The notes beneath the pieces are model-generated. The model saw only the letters and a list, made by a program, of their open reading frames with translations, was not told where the DNA came from and did not search any database. A program made the position numbers and the translations under genes. A stretch of 24,245 nt of DNA from Euryarchaeota archaeon UBA181 (GTDB taxonomy: Archaea; Thermoplasmatota; Poseidoniia; Poseidoniales; Thalassarchaeaceae), in contig DALI01000020.1 of the NCBI GenBank assembly GCA_002496725.1, forward strand, positions 32,521-56,765, read 5' to 3'. Position 1 is the first letter of the stretch. Each line of letters begins with the position of its first letter. This document shows, piece by piece, positions 7,514 to 16,342 of this stretch.

Positions 7514-8563
7514 ATGATCATCGTCAAGAGAGCATTCATTGTTTTTCTGTCATTATCGATACTCTCAATTCCAGCTATGGGGATGAGTTCAGGACCAGGC
7601 TATGAGAATTCTGATGGCGACCCCACTGCTAAGTATGGTTGCTCTTGTCATAATAATGGCGCTGCTTCTACCAGAGCAGTAGTAATGGTGACCGGCGTAC
7701 CAGTAATGTACGAGCTAGGTGAATCTTATCAGATGACCATTAAAGTTGCTGACTCCCTAACACTATCTGGCGGAGACGGGAATACGGAGGGTGGATTTTT
7801 GATGACGTCCGATGGTGTCGGAGAATTTTCTTGGCCTGAAAATGAGGATATACGTGTAGCAGATGGGGCACCATTGGATATATCACACTCTGAAGTCGAC
7901 TCGGATGGTATTTGGGAAATTACTTGGACGGCTCCTTCGAATGATACTGGCCCTATTCATTTCTGGTTAGCTGGGAACTCAGTTAATGGTGATGGGGCTC
8001 CAGGTGATGAGGATTGGTGGAATATACTCTCATTTACTATCAATGCGCCTGAAACTATTCAATCAGGTGACTCTGGAGCAACACTAGAGACTAGGACAGT
8101 ATCTGTCGGAGATTATGATACTCTATTTGTTGTTGAGGAATCAGATGCACAGAGAGAAGCAGAAAGGCAAGAGGCGTTATCTCACAGGGTATTCTCACAG
8201 GGTAATCTATTCTTTTGGACCAGTCTCACCGCTCTGTTGATAGGGGCCTTAGTCCAGAGGGAAATTCTAGAGAGGAAGTATGATGATGGGCCAGAGTACC
8301 TAGCTATGGAACTGGCCTATCCACAGGCTATAGTAAGGGGCTTGTTGAGTGCCACGTCCTTTTTGGTTGCTATTAGGTGGGCATCGTCTGAGACACCGAT
8401 TTATTTCCCTCCTCCAGCAGTTGTTGAAGAGGGGACCAAGGTCACAGATCTGACCGTTTTCCTGACCGGTTGCGCCTTCCTGACCAGTGCGTTATTCGCC
8501 TACGGAGTGTATAGGACCATATTGGCCGCACGGACAGATCCGGAAATCAAGGATCGTCTGTAG
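7514..8563 (+). CDS. Membrane-anchored secreted protein with CSCH motif and choice-of-anchor-V-like domain
   Basis: A 349-residue protein from the ATG at 7514, where the sequence opens with a good signal peptide (MIIVKRAFIVFLSLSILSIP). An ATG at 7454 would add 20 residues in front of it and is less likely. The mature protein begins with GPGYENSDGDP and YGCSCHNNG (C43, C45, H46), then a beta-rich domain with GGFLMTSDGVGEF, WEITWTAP and GNSVNGDGAPGDEDWW. This order resembles the Reelin/choice-of-anchor-V domain of bacterial surface proteins, which normally begins with a CxxCH heme-like motif. Three C-terminal transmembrane segments follow (about residues 232-250, 270-290, 305-330). It ends directly at the tatC start. 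The ligand of the CSCH motif is unknown. Confidence 0.75.
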   Translation: MIIVKRAFIVFLSLSILSIPAMGMSSGPGYENSDGDPTAKYGCSCHNNGAASTRAVVMVTGVPVMYELGESYQMTIKVADSLTLSGGDGNTEGGFLMTSDGVGEFSWPENEDIRVADGAPLDISHSEVDSDGIWEITWTAPSNDTGPIHFWLAGNSVNGDGAPGDEDWWNILSFTINAPETIQSGDSGATLETRTVSVGDYDTLFVVEESDAQREAERQEALSHRVFSQGNLFFWTSLTALLIGALVQREILERKYDDGPEYLAMELAYPQAIVRGLLSATSFLVAIRWASSETPIYFPPPAVVEEGTKVTDLTVFLTGCAFLTSALFAYGVYRTILAARTDPEIKDRL

Positions 8564-9340
8564 ATGTCTGAGCAGGTTTTCTCCTCCGAATCAAAGTCAA
8601 TCTTATACCATCTACAAGAGCTATATTCTTTAGTTAAGACTAGTATTGTCCTGATTGGAATTTTTTCTTTACTGTGGTCTATTTTCACTCCACAAATACT
8701 GACCTATTGGATTGGAATGTTCAATTTAGATAGTGAAGCAGGAAATCTTTCGATTTATGCACCCTTCAATTGGTTGGAAATTAAGTGGTCATCCTCAATT
8801 ATATTGGGGATATTGACAGCAGTTCCAATATTCTCATACTTGTTATTGAGATTCACTAGTCCAGGGCTCTACCAATCAGAGTATAATTGGCTCAAGTTTG
8901 CACTTATGGCTAATTCAGTCCTTCTTCCACTAACAACAATTATGATTTGGTTCTGGGCAATACCGGAAATAATCAGTCTCTTAGGTAGTGTTTCGGAATT
9001 AGAAAATGTCCGAACTAGCTACGATGCCGCTGAGATCATAAATCTGGCCCTAGGATCTACCTGGATCGCTATTCTATCAATAGTACTGATTACATCTTTA
9101 ACAATGGCCAGATCAATCAGTACTTCAGAAGATCAGTATTATTGGACAAGGACTAGACTGGTTCTAATTTTCTCAGGATTAATTATTCTAACAATCCCCG
9201 ATACTTTCGATGGCTTGAGAATTGCCATTAGCATTTTACTAGCCTATATCTGTATCAAAATTTCAAGACTATTGCCAGTAGCGAAAAATGAGTCTAATAA
9301 CATTCAAGATGTCACTGCATTCAAAGGTCGCACATTGTAG
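8564..9340 (+). CDS. tatC: Divergent TatC, twin-arginine translocase subunit
   Basis: A 258-residue, six-helix membrane protein. TatC hallmarks can be matched in order: HLQEL near the N-terminus (E19), a conserved block ending in SPGLYQSE (P100, E106) and TIPDTF before the last helix (D213). These correspond to the essential E15, E103 and D211 of E. coli TatC. The basic residue usually found after HLxEL is not obvious, and the rest of the sequence is far from the bacterial consensus. TatC recognises the twin-arginine signal of folded, often cofactor-containing exported proteins. No TatA lies in this window. The ATG directly follows the stop of the CSCH-protein gene, and the M6 protease begins eight bases after it ends, which suggests one operon. 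Confidence 0.82.
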   Translation: MSEQVFSSESKSILYHLQELYSLVKTSIVLIGIFSLLWSIFTPQILTYWIGMFNLDSEAGNLSIYAPFNWLEIKWSSSIILGILTAVPIFSYLLLRFTSPGLYQSEYNWLKFALMANSVLLPLTTIMIWFWAIPEIISLLGSVSELENVRTSYDAAEIINLALGSTWIAILSIVLITSLTMARSISTSEDQYYWTRTRLVLIFSGLIILTIPDTFDGLRIAISILLAYICIKISRLLPVAKNESNNIQDVTAFKGRTL

Positions 9341-9348
9341 CGACTAAC

Positions 9349-11301
9349 GTGAAAACACTCAAGGTTGCACTAGCAACACTAATTCTAATAGGTGGAATAT
9401 GGATAAATTTGAATCCAGGAATTACCGATTCTAGATATGATTTCGACGATAATGATGACTCAACTAAACTTCTGGGTCTCCAAGAAGATGAGGACTGGCT
9501 AATCCTGAGAGTCGCATTCCCCTCGTTGCCTTACTCAGAATCGGAATCATCTTCTCTTTTGTTTGGAGAAGACTCAGCCCAAGAATACATTTCGCAACTT
9601 TCAGGCGGGACGTCTAATCTCAATGTTACGATTACCGATGAAATTTGGGTTTCTGAATTCGAGGAATCATATTGGGGTGCTGATTCCCAAGATGAGAGAG
9701 ATGTCGGAATATCGGGAAACGGCATTGAGAAATTAGTAGAGGAGTCATGTATATCACTTCTTTCTGATATGGACCTCTCAAACTGGGATATAGATGATGA
9801 CGGCACCATAGATAGATTGTTGATTTTACATTCTGGAAACGCCCAAGAATCTGGTGGATCTTCTGACTCAATTTGGAGTCACTTTTCCACATTAACAACT
9901 CCATTGGAAATAGGAAAGTGGGAGATTAATCACTATACGATTTCATCCATAGATTCCGGACTCGGGACGTTAGTTCATGAGATGCTTCATCAGATGGGTG
10001 CATACGATCTATATGATGTTCATACAGATTTGCCTTCTAGTTCATGGAATGGACTTGGGGACTGGGACATCATGGCGAGTGGTAATTGGAATGGAAATGC
10101 CAGATCTCCAGCCTTAGCAGGTGCCGCGACTCTAATGACTATTGGCGCCCCGGGAATTCAAGAAATTTATCCAAATAACTTTCAAAACCTAACAATATAC
10201 CCTATGGACTCTCTGCAGAATAAGACACGTGTACTTTCAATTAACACGGCTCCCGGTGAGTCTGTCCTAATATCTTACAGGGCAGATTCAGGATTTGATT
10301 CCGAACTTCCCGGTTCTGGCATTATTGTAGAATATCTAGATCTCAATAATGGAAATGTGAATGAGAATACGGTAAATCGGGACCCAAAAAATCCATGGGT
10401 TATGATTATCGAGGCTGATGGAGATCAAGCTCTAGTTAGGAATCGAGATAGTGGGAGTGAGGGAGACCCGTTTCAGTCCGGGGACACATTTGGATCTTCA
10501 GGGCATATGATTAGGGATAATAGGGGCAGACTTATTCCCTTGGAATTTACCGTTACCCACATTGGCCTAGACAAGGCTACGATTGAAATACGACCAAATG
10601 AAAATTTCACCGAACGTATCCTCACACCAAGATCACCCCTACAACTAATCGAGGGTGAAACTGCGTTTGCTACGATAATTACCGAATATCCATGTACACT
10701 AGTAATGAATACCAGTAACGATTTAACAATCTCAGAGCCTGTGGAGATAGAGATTCCCTCTGGCAATACGATGGTACCGATAATACATCATTCTGAATTG
10801 GAAGGAAAAATAGGTGTTCTGAAAGGACATATTGGATGTATGGGAGAGAATCCTGAGGACATTAGTATTGAGTGGCAGTCAATAGGCCATAGAATAGATG
10901 AACAAAAGCTAGAATATGTAGTTCCATGGGATCGAGATTCTTCTATTGCCTTGCCAATAATGTTGACTGGATCCGAATCAAGAAGTTATGATATCGTAAT
11001 AGAAGGTGCAGTAAGCCGCATAGCGACGTCAGAAACACAAGGAGAATTTTCACCAGGAGATGAAATTATTTTATCAATTGAACCCCAAAGTCTTCTAACT
11101 CCTGGAATGTATGCAAGGGGAGAGATAATTTTTCAAGATGATTTCTCCGTGGAACAGAGAATAGAACTGACGTTGATCGCTGAATCCCCATTCACTGGAG
11201 ACGGAATTCTAGGCTGGCTATCTCAGCCCTCAAACGGCTTACTTGTGATTTCCGTCCTTCTAGCTTTTAGCATACTGATCGGCAGAGATTCAAGTGATTA
11301 A
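9349..11301 (+). CDS. Secreted M6-family-like zinc metalloprotease with C-terminal anchor
   Basis: A 650-residue protein. An N-terminal hydrophobic segment (residues 4-20) acts as signal or anchor. The catalytic domain has WDIDDDGTIDRLLILHSG, a calcium-loop-like acidic motif before the central strand, then the zinc site HEMLHQMGAYDLYD (H210, E211, H214, D-containing third ligand) and the Met-turn WDIMASGNWN. This is the immune-inhibitor-A/M6 pattern. After about residue 430 come beta-rich domains, and a transmembrane helix near 628-644 is followed by a short polar tail, so the enzyme probably stays at the cell surface. It starts with GTG eight bases after tatC. The stop TAA overlaps the opposite-strand endA stop within the same TTAA. 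A role in degrading external protein is inferred. Confidence 0.88.
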   Translation: MKTLKVALATLILIGGIWINLNPGITDSRYDFDDNDDSTKLLGLQEDEDWLILRVAFPSLPYSESESSSLLFGEDSAQEYISQLSGGTSNLNVTITDEIWVSEFEESYWGADSQDERDVGISGNGIEKLVEESCISLLSDMDLSNWDIDDDGTIDRLLILHSGNAQESGGSSDSIWSHFSTLTTPLEIGKWEINHYTISSIDSGLGTLVHEMLHQMGAYDLYDVHTDLPSSSWNGLGDWDIMASGNWNGNARSPALAGAATLMTIGAPGIQEIYPNNFQNLTIYPMDSLQNKTRVLSINTAPGESVLISYRADSGFDSELPGSGIIVEYLDLNNGNVNENTVNRDPKNPWVMIIEADGDQALVRNRDSGSEGDPFQSGDTFGSSGHMIRDNRGRLIPLEFTVTHIGLDKATIEIRPNENFTERILTPRSPLQLIEGETAFATIITEYPCTLVMNTSNDLTISEPVEIEIPSGNTMVPIIHHSELEGKIGVLKGHIGCMGENPEDISIEWQSIGHRIDEQKLEYVVPWDRDSSIALPIMLTGSESRSYDIVIEGAVSRIATSETQGEFSPGDEIILSIEPQSLLTPGMYARGEIIFQDDFSVEQRIELTLIAESPFTGDGILGWLSQPSNGLLVISVLLAFSILIGRDSSD

Positions 11302-12281
11302 CGCGGACTACTCCATCTTGCGTCAGCAGGTGGTCTAGAAATTGATAGATATTCAATTTTAGACCCAATAATAATTGGCATTAACCATTTCTTATTGACT
11401 CCAGAGGCCAGTCTAGATGCCAGACACGCCTCGTTCCAATCATTGGGTATTTTGTCTGGATGTACGATCAGCCATGGTGCGTGACCCATACCAATTTCAC
11501 CCTCATAACATCTCCATTTTGTACCATATTTGAATCCTGATTTCGGATTTAGTCCACGCCCCAATAAATCAATAAGTACTCTGGCTCCATTATCTTCAAC
11601 ATCTATAGATAGCGCATTCAAGGTAGAATCAGCTATTCCTCCTTGCAGATATTTTGTATAGATTCTACTATCGATATTCCCAGTCTCATGTATGAAATAA
11701 CCCCCACTTGAAATTTCTGATATATTTAGTGATAAGAGACTATCTTCCAAGAATCCTCCCAATTTCCCTGTTGGATCTTCATTCGATATTCTATATGTGA
11801 CGGCCGAACCCTCTTCATCGACCACTACAACCTCGGCAATAATTCCCTTTCTATCTATATCTCGATGCCATGAATTTAATAATTCAACATCAATTTCATC
11901 ATTCGAATTAAAGAGTAATATCTCCGAAACAGGATCACCATCTCTGGGATGTGAATTTGAAGGCCACCTCATGGCCCAACTACCTTCACTGAACTCGAAG
12001 TCAGTTTTCCATTGATCGTTATTCATAACTACCTTATTTCCTGGAACTCTAAGAGCTTCCATAGCGGCATATTCGGAAATCATATTTGAATTATTTTCCA
12101 ACTCAAATTTCAACCAGTCTTGGCTCGGGGCATCGATATTTCTATGATTTACACAGAAAAGCAATTCTACCGAACTCATCAGAATTCCTCCACCTTCTGA
12201 TGGTCTTCCAATAGCTGACTTATGCCAGAGTCTATCAGCAGACCTTTCATTAAAGTGCCATAGCCCACCAACCCTCTCCAT
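11298..12281 (-). CDS. endA: tRNA-intron endonuclease, tandem-fused alpha2 type
   Basis: A 327-residue enzyme that excises introns from precursor tRNA and cuts the bulge-helix-bulge motif. The C-terminal unit has LIDLLGRGLNPKSGFKYGTKWRCYE, then GHAPWLIVH and VNKKW. Tyr259, His267 and Lys297/298 correspond to the Tyr-His-Lys catalytic triad of archaeal EndA. The first half repeats the fold in degenerate form (LWHKSAIGRPSEGG with SSVELLF; then LLNSWHRDIDRKG), so this is a fused two-unit subunit as in Archaeoglobus. I kept the ATG at 12281: although GGAGGAA stands seven bases before an internal ATG at 12179, starting there would remove the conserved N-terminal strand. The only tRNA in the window has no intron. 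Confidence 0.88.
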   Translation of the reverse strand: MERVGGLWHFNERSADRLWHKSAIGRPSEGGGILMSSVELLFCVNHRNIDAPSQDWLKFELENNSNMISEYAAMEALRVPGNKVVMNNDQWKTDFEFSEGSWAMRWPSNSHPRDGDPVSEILLFNSNDEIDVELLNSWHRDIDRKGIIAEVVVVDEEGSAVTYRISNEDPTGKLGGFLEDSLLSLNISEISSGGYFIHETGNIDSRIYTKYLQGGIADSTLNALSIDVEDNGARVLIDLLGRGLNPKSGFKYGTKWRCYEGEIGMGHAPWLIVHPDKIPNDWNEACLASRLASGVNKKWLMPIIIGSKIEYLSISRPPADARWSSPR

Positions 12282-12321
12282 AACACCCCCAAAGGGTACT
12301 CAATTTCATTCCCTCGGTCCA

Positions 12322-12334
12322 GAAATATCATTTC
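12322..12334. promoter_or_regulatory. Shared palindromic TATA-like element between endA and the PfkB gene
   Basis: GAAATATCATTTC is an interrupted palindrome (GAAAT/ATTTC) in the 74-base divergent region. Read on the plus strand, AAATATCA sits about 33 bases before the PfkB GTG start. On the minus strand TGATATTT sits about 42 bases before the endA ATG. One element could therefore seat transcription factors in either direction. Judged by eye only. Confidence 0.35.
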
Positions 12335-12355
12335 CCCCCGCCTTCTCGAAGTACT

Positions 12356-13402
12356 GTGTCCGGATACAACGAGGCAGACTCTCTACAAACACTAATTACA
12401 CTACTTGAGGAAGTCGAAGGGACTAAGGTGACCCTGATTGGCGATGTAATGTTGGATAGATATCATCATGGATATGCCAATAATCTCAATTCCACAGCAC
12501 CAGTTCCTGTAGTCAGGGTGATTAATTCAGAGGAATCACCAGGTGCTGCAGCTCATATTGCCAGAGGCCTCAATTCTCTTGGTTTAACAGTAGATTTCCA
12601 TAGTTCTGTAGGTGATGACGATGAAGGGGAAACTATAATCTCTACACTAAGTAAAGATGGAATCGATACTACTGGAATAAAAATAGTCGATGATCGAAAG
12701 ACTCTTACTAAGATCAGATTCTATGGCAGTAGGGAGAATTTACTAGATCAGGTACAGGTTCTTCTTCAGGCAGACAGGGGCCCTCTAGAAGATTTGAGTT
12801 CTGATGTTAGCAATAGTCTTACAGATGCAGCGATGCAATCTCTGTCTGAGAGTCAAGTTCTGGTAATTTCTGATTACAATAAGGGAGTCATTTCTGATGA
12901 GGGCTCGGAGTTATTGATTACTTCAGCTAAGACTCTGGGGATTCCATCAATTGTCGATCCCAAACTTACCGGATTATCGAGGAGTAGGGGCGCTGATGTT
13001 GTTATTTTTGGAAAGAGGGGATTGGAGATTCAGAATAAGAGGCTGATGACAGACTCTCTGGACGAGGCCGCAAATCAGCTTATTGAAACCTATGAATGGG
13101 GTTCCTTACTGGTACTAGGCGGTGTTAATGGGGTAACTCTACACTCTTCCAATAGTAGTAAGGTATTTTTCCCATGCAGGGCAGATGCTCCAAAGCAACT
13201 GATAGGGCTCAATGATGCCGCTGCAACCGCTCTTGCCGCGGCTCTTGGAAATGGCCTTGATGTTGTTGATGCCGCAGCATTGTCAGCCGCGGCGTGTGAG
13301 TGTGTACTTACGGCAAAATCCAGTCAAGAATTTGTCGACAGTTCAACATTACAACTATGGCTCGAAGAGCTTTCTTGGAAATTACGTATATCCGATCGAT
13401 AA
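12356..13402 (+). CDS. PfkB-family sugar kinase-like protein (HldE/RfaE kinase-domain relative) with altered motifs
   Basis: A 348-residue protein that starts with GTG. The fold is that of the ribokinase/PfkB family and closest to the D-glycero-D-manno-heptose-7-phosphate kinase domain: LIGDVMLDRYHHG, STAPVPVVRV, ISDYNKGVIS and IVDPK appear in the expected order. Three usually conserved spots differ. The Gly-Gly-Ala-Ala-Asn of the sugar pocket is PGAAAH, the TPN...E motif is IFGKRGLE, and the C-terminal DxTGAGDT is QLIGLND with only the base Asp (D287) kept. The protein may have changed substrate, or be a weak or non-catalytic kinase homologue. No nucleotidyltransferase domain is fused. Its neighbours (endA, a PKD surface protein) do not identify the pathway. 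Confidence 0.8.
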   Translation: MSGYNEADSLQTLITLLEEVEGTKVTLIGDVMLDRYHHGYANNLNSTAPVPVVRVINSEESPGAAAHIARGLNSLGLTVDFHSSVGDDDEGETIISTLSKDGIDTTGIKIVDDRKTLTKIRFYGSRENLLDQVQVLLQADRGPLEDLSSDVSNSLTDAAMQSLSESQVLVISDYNKGVISDEGSELLITSAKTLGIPSIVDPKLTGLSRSRGADVVIFGKRGLEIQNKRLMTDSLDEAANQLIETYEWGSLLVLGGVNGVTLHSSNSSKVFFPCRADAPKQLIGLNDAAATALAAALGNGLDVVDAAALSAAACECVLTAKSSQEFVDSSTLQLWLEELSWKLRISDR

Positions 13403-13448
13403 TCAATACTACAAGAAGTTCAAATCTCTTTCCCAGACGTGAAGTGTC

Positions 13449-14984
13449 ATGGGACGTAGCGTAGCACTAGTATTCTGCTTAGTTTTGCTATGTTCTTTGC
13501 AACCTTCTTATCCACTAGCCGAGATTGAAAATGAAAAGGCATTTTTCACTCCTGAAATTTCTGAGGACCCACCACTGATTAGTTTCGACCAGGAAAACGG
13601 AATGACATTAGATCAAAATTCATCTTTCACTGGATTCATAGTTTCAAGTAGCTTCCCAGAACTCTCACAATGGCAAATGTCAAAGATATTACAGAATGGC
13701 GATCTAATGCCGCTTAATGAAATGACGAATCTAGACCTTGTCCCTGCCAATTCCAGTCAAGATGACGGACTATACAGATGGACATGGGAGTTTCCAATTA
13801 ATCCTTCCTCAGCTCTAGATTGTACTTGTCTTGTTACCATAACATCAACAGCCAACGAACTTGTATCGTCCAAGTCTATTGCGTTCTTCACTGGATATAC
13901 TAATATTCCAGTGGTTATTTTTGACGCAACAGATGGTAATGAAGGATTCGTCCCTACAAGCGATCAAATTGAATTAACTGGATGGGCAAATTCACAAGAT
14001 AATCATCCTGTCAATATACGTATGTCCGCCTTAAAATCTGAAAATTCAGCTAATGCCTGTTCTGTCCCCCCATCCATAATTTCTATTGACGATCCCAGTG
14101 GAATTAATTTTGAGCTATCAGATAATTTCACAGTTTCGGGGTATTTTGCGGAGCTAGTAGATTCTTCCATGTTAGATGATGGTTGGTACTCACTATGGAA
14201 ATTCTCCTCACTACAAAATGACTCTTCAATTATTCAGGAAACGTGCTCTGTTACTAAATTAGATAATTCTGACCCTGTGGCAATCATTGAAGGAATATCC
14301 GAAAGTATCGAGGGCAGTGGCGATTTAATCTTTGATGCCGGGCTGTCCTTTGATCCGTATTGGGGCAAGGAAGACTTGAATTATATCTGGACTTTAGTTA
14401 GGATTGATCCCACGGGTAATGTTTTATTGGACAATGTCGAAGGTTCGGAACTGTCGTATTTTACAATTAGTGATGATTATTCTGGTAATTTTCTACTCAC
14501 TCTGCTCGTATCTGACCAGTTGGGAAGTACTGACTTTACCAGTGCGGAATTCTCCATATTAAATCAAGCCCCATCAGCGAGACTTTCAATATCGGGACAG
14601 TCATTATCTGACGGAGACTCATTCCTACTACCTGAGATGTCGGAATGGACTCTTGATGCAACCCAATCTATGGATACATCAAATGATATCGACGGCCTAA
14701 GATGTGTATGGAAATTAAATTTCAAACCTCTCTTCGAGGGTTGTGAGAGAATTCTGCAATGGCCCTTAAGTGATTTAAATGAGACTCTTCTACTCACACT
14801 CGAGGTTATTGATGATAATGATGAGTTCTCTTCTATTACGGTAGAAATATCACGTTCTGGTGTTAGTAACGATTTACCTTTACCGTTAATCGTCCTATTG
14901 ATATCATCTCTTTTCTTCATATCTTCACTAGTTTATTACAGGAGAAAGAATAATACTATGGACATACCAAAATGGAATGATTAG
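13449..14984 (+). CDS. Cell-surface protein with PKD-like domains and C-terminal anchor
   Basis: A 511-residue protein with a signal peptide (residues 1-23, ending near SYPLAE), a long acidic, serine-rich ectodomain, a transmembrane helix at about 476-497 and a short basic tail (YYRRKNN). Two PKD-like modules lie at about 275-370 and 374-475: the first carries DAGLSFDPYWGKEDLNYIWTL, the second NQAPSARLSI, DATQSMD and CVWKL. The N-terminal half has further beta-sandwich-like repeats with paired cysteines (LDCTC, ACSVPP, ETCSV). Such proteins are common on the surface of marine archaea and may take part in adhesion or in binding polymers. I do not recognise a catalytic site. It lies 46 bases after the PfkB gene. 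Confidence 0.75.
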   Translation: MGRSVALVFCLVLLCSLQPSYPLAEIENEKAFFTPEISEDPPLISFDQENGMTLDQNSSFTGFIVSSSFPELSQWQMSKILQNGDLMPLNEMTNLDLVPANSSQDDGLYRWTWEFPINPSSALDCTCLVTITSTANELVSSKSIAFFTGYTNIPVVIFDATDGNEGFVPTSDQIELTGWANSQDNHPVNIRMSALKSENSANACSVPPSIISIDDPSGINFELSDNFTVSGYFAELVDSSMLDDGWYSLWKFSSLQNDSSIIQETCSVTKLDNSDPVAIIEGISESIEGSGDLIFDAGLSFDPYWGKEDLNYIWTLVRIDPTGNVLLDNVEGSELSYFTISDDYSGNFLLTLLVSDQLGSTDFTSAEFSILNQAPSARLSISGQSLSDGDSFLLPEMSEWTLDATQSMDTSNDIDGLRCVWKLNFKPLFEGCERILQWPLSDLNETLLLTLEVIDDNDEFSSITVEISRSGVSNDLPLPLIVLLISSLFFISSLVYYRRKNNTMDIPKWND

Positions 14985-15037
14985 AAGTACATTAAACACC
15001 CCCCCATGAATAAGTAGGAGCATATCAGGTGACTTTC

Positions 15038-16342
15038 ATGGCAGACATCGTATTTGGGAAAAGCGAGTACGTTGAACGTCAAGAGGTACTAATGGCTGAG
15101 CTCCCATCAAGCTCAGTGTTAATAATTCCCAATAATATCCATTCTGTAAGGTCTAACGATACTAAGTACCCATACAGGGCAAATTCGTACCTGATGTATC
15201 TCTCAGGCTGGGAGGAATCAGACTCCTTGCTAGTGATCAGTAATGTATCAGGGACATCAAAATCTACATTATTTGTTAAACCGAGGGATATCAAATCAGA
15301 GATTTGGGAAGGCAGAATAATTGGTGTCGAAGGAGCTATTGAAAACTGGCCCATAGATCATGCAAGGCCTACATCTGAATTTGAAGAATTCCTTAATGAA
15401 AATCTCGAGTTATGTTCCAACCTATTTCTCATCTCAGAAATTGATCAACAGATTGATGATATGGTCAGAAAGAAATGGAAGGGAGAAATATTAGACCCAA
15501 GATCCTTTATTGATCCTATGCGTTCAATCAAATCACAATCAGAGATCGAATTGATGAAGAGGGCAGCTACCATAGCTTCCGAAGCTCATGTTATTGCAAT
15601 GTCTGTTTCTAAACCTGATATTGGTGAATGGGAGCTTCAGTCTGTTATAGAGAGCCACTTTACTATGAATAGATCTACTAATAGTTACAATCCAATAGTA
15701 GGGGGGGGAGATAACGCAACAATTCTACACTACAACTCCAATTCCAAACTTATCGAAGAAGGAAAATTAGTTCTGATTGATGCAGGATGCGAAGTACATG
15801 GATATGCCTCCGATATAACTCGAACATGGCCTGTATCGGGAAAGTTCAGCCAGTCACAGAGAGAAATATACGAATTGGTTCTGAAGGCCGAATTAGCAGC
15901 TATTGATGCTTGTCAGGTTGGATCTCCATGGGATTCAATGCATCATGCCGCATCTAGAGTTCTCGCGGCCGGACTAATTGAACTAGGTATCCTAGATTGC
16001 TCAATGGAAGATGCCCTTGGAAAAAAATTCGACGGCGAATATCGAAAATTTTTCATGCATGGAACTGGACATATGCTAGGTTTAGACGTGCATGATGTTG
16101 GAGGCGGTAGACAAGGAGGGGAACCTGGCCCTGTACTAAAATCGGGAATGGTTGTCACTATCGAGCCAGGATTATATTTTTCCTCTTGGAGGGAAGATAT
16201 TTCTGTTCCTAAAAAATACTCGGGAATTGGCGTTAGAATAGAGGATGATATACTCATTACTGAAGATGGGCCAGTGGTACTTACAGACGGCTGCCCCAAG
16301 ACAATCGATGAAATAGAATCAATCGTCGGGAGTGCTTTGTAA
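15038..16342 (+). CDS. pepP: Xaa-Pro aminopeptidase (aminopeptidase P, M24B)
   Basis: A 434-residue dimetal peptidase that removes an N-terminal residue in front of proline. An N-terminal domain (to about residue 165, including YPYRANSYLMYLSGW) is followed by the pita-bread catalytic domain. The five metal ligands are visible: Asp in LVLIDAGCE, Asp in ASDITRTWP, His in HGTGHMLGLDVHD, Glu in TIEPGLY and Glu in GVRIEDDILIT. The length and the YLSGWEE stretch suit the PepP II type. I chose the ATG at 15038 because AGGTGA lies five bases upstream; the GTG at 15029 that overlaps this site would add three residues. No signal peptide is seen, so it is cytoplasmic and would complete the breakdown of imported peptides. 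The next gene begins at the base after its stop. Confidence 0.93.
   Translation: MADIVFGKSEYVERQEVLMAELPSSSVLIIPNNIHSVRSNDTKYPYRANSYLMYLSGWEESDSLLVISNVSGTSKSTLFVKPRDIKSEIWEGRIIGVEGAIENWPIDHARPTSEFEEFLNENLELCSNLFLISEIDQQIDDMVRKKWKGEILDPRSFIDPMRSIKSQSEIELMKRAATIASEAHVIAMSVSKPDIGEWELQSVIESHFTMNRSTNSYNPIVGGGDNATILHYNSNSKLIEEGKLVLIDAGCEVHGYASDITRTWPVSGKFSQSQREIYELVLKAELAAIDACQVGSPWDSMHHAASRVLAAGLIELGILDCSMEDALGKKFDGEYRKFFMHGTGHMLGLDVHDVGGGRQGGEPGPVLKSGMVVTIEPGLYFSSWREDISVPKKYSGIGVRIEDDILITEDGPVVLTDGCPKTIDEIESIVGSAL

Noticed and set aside
15007..15018. Three-codon reading frame (ATG AAT AAG TAG) before pepP as a leader peptide
   Set aside because: Too short to support, and no ribosome site in front of it.
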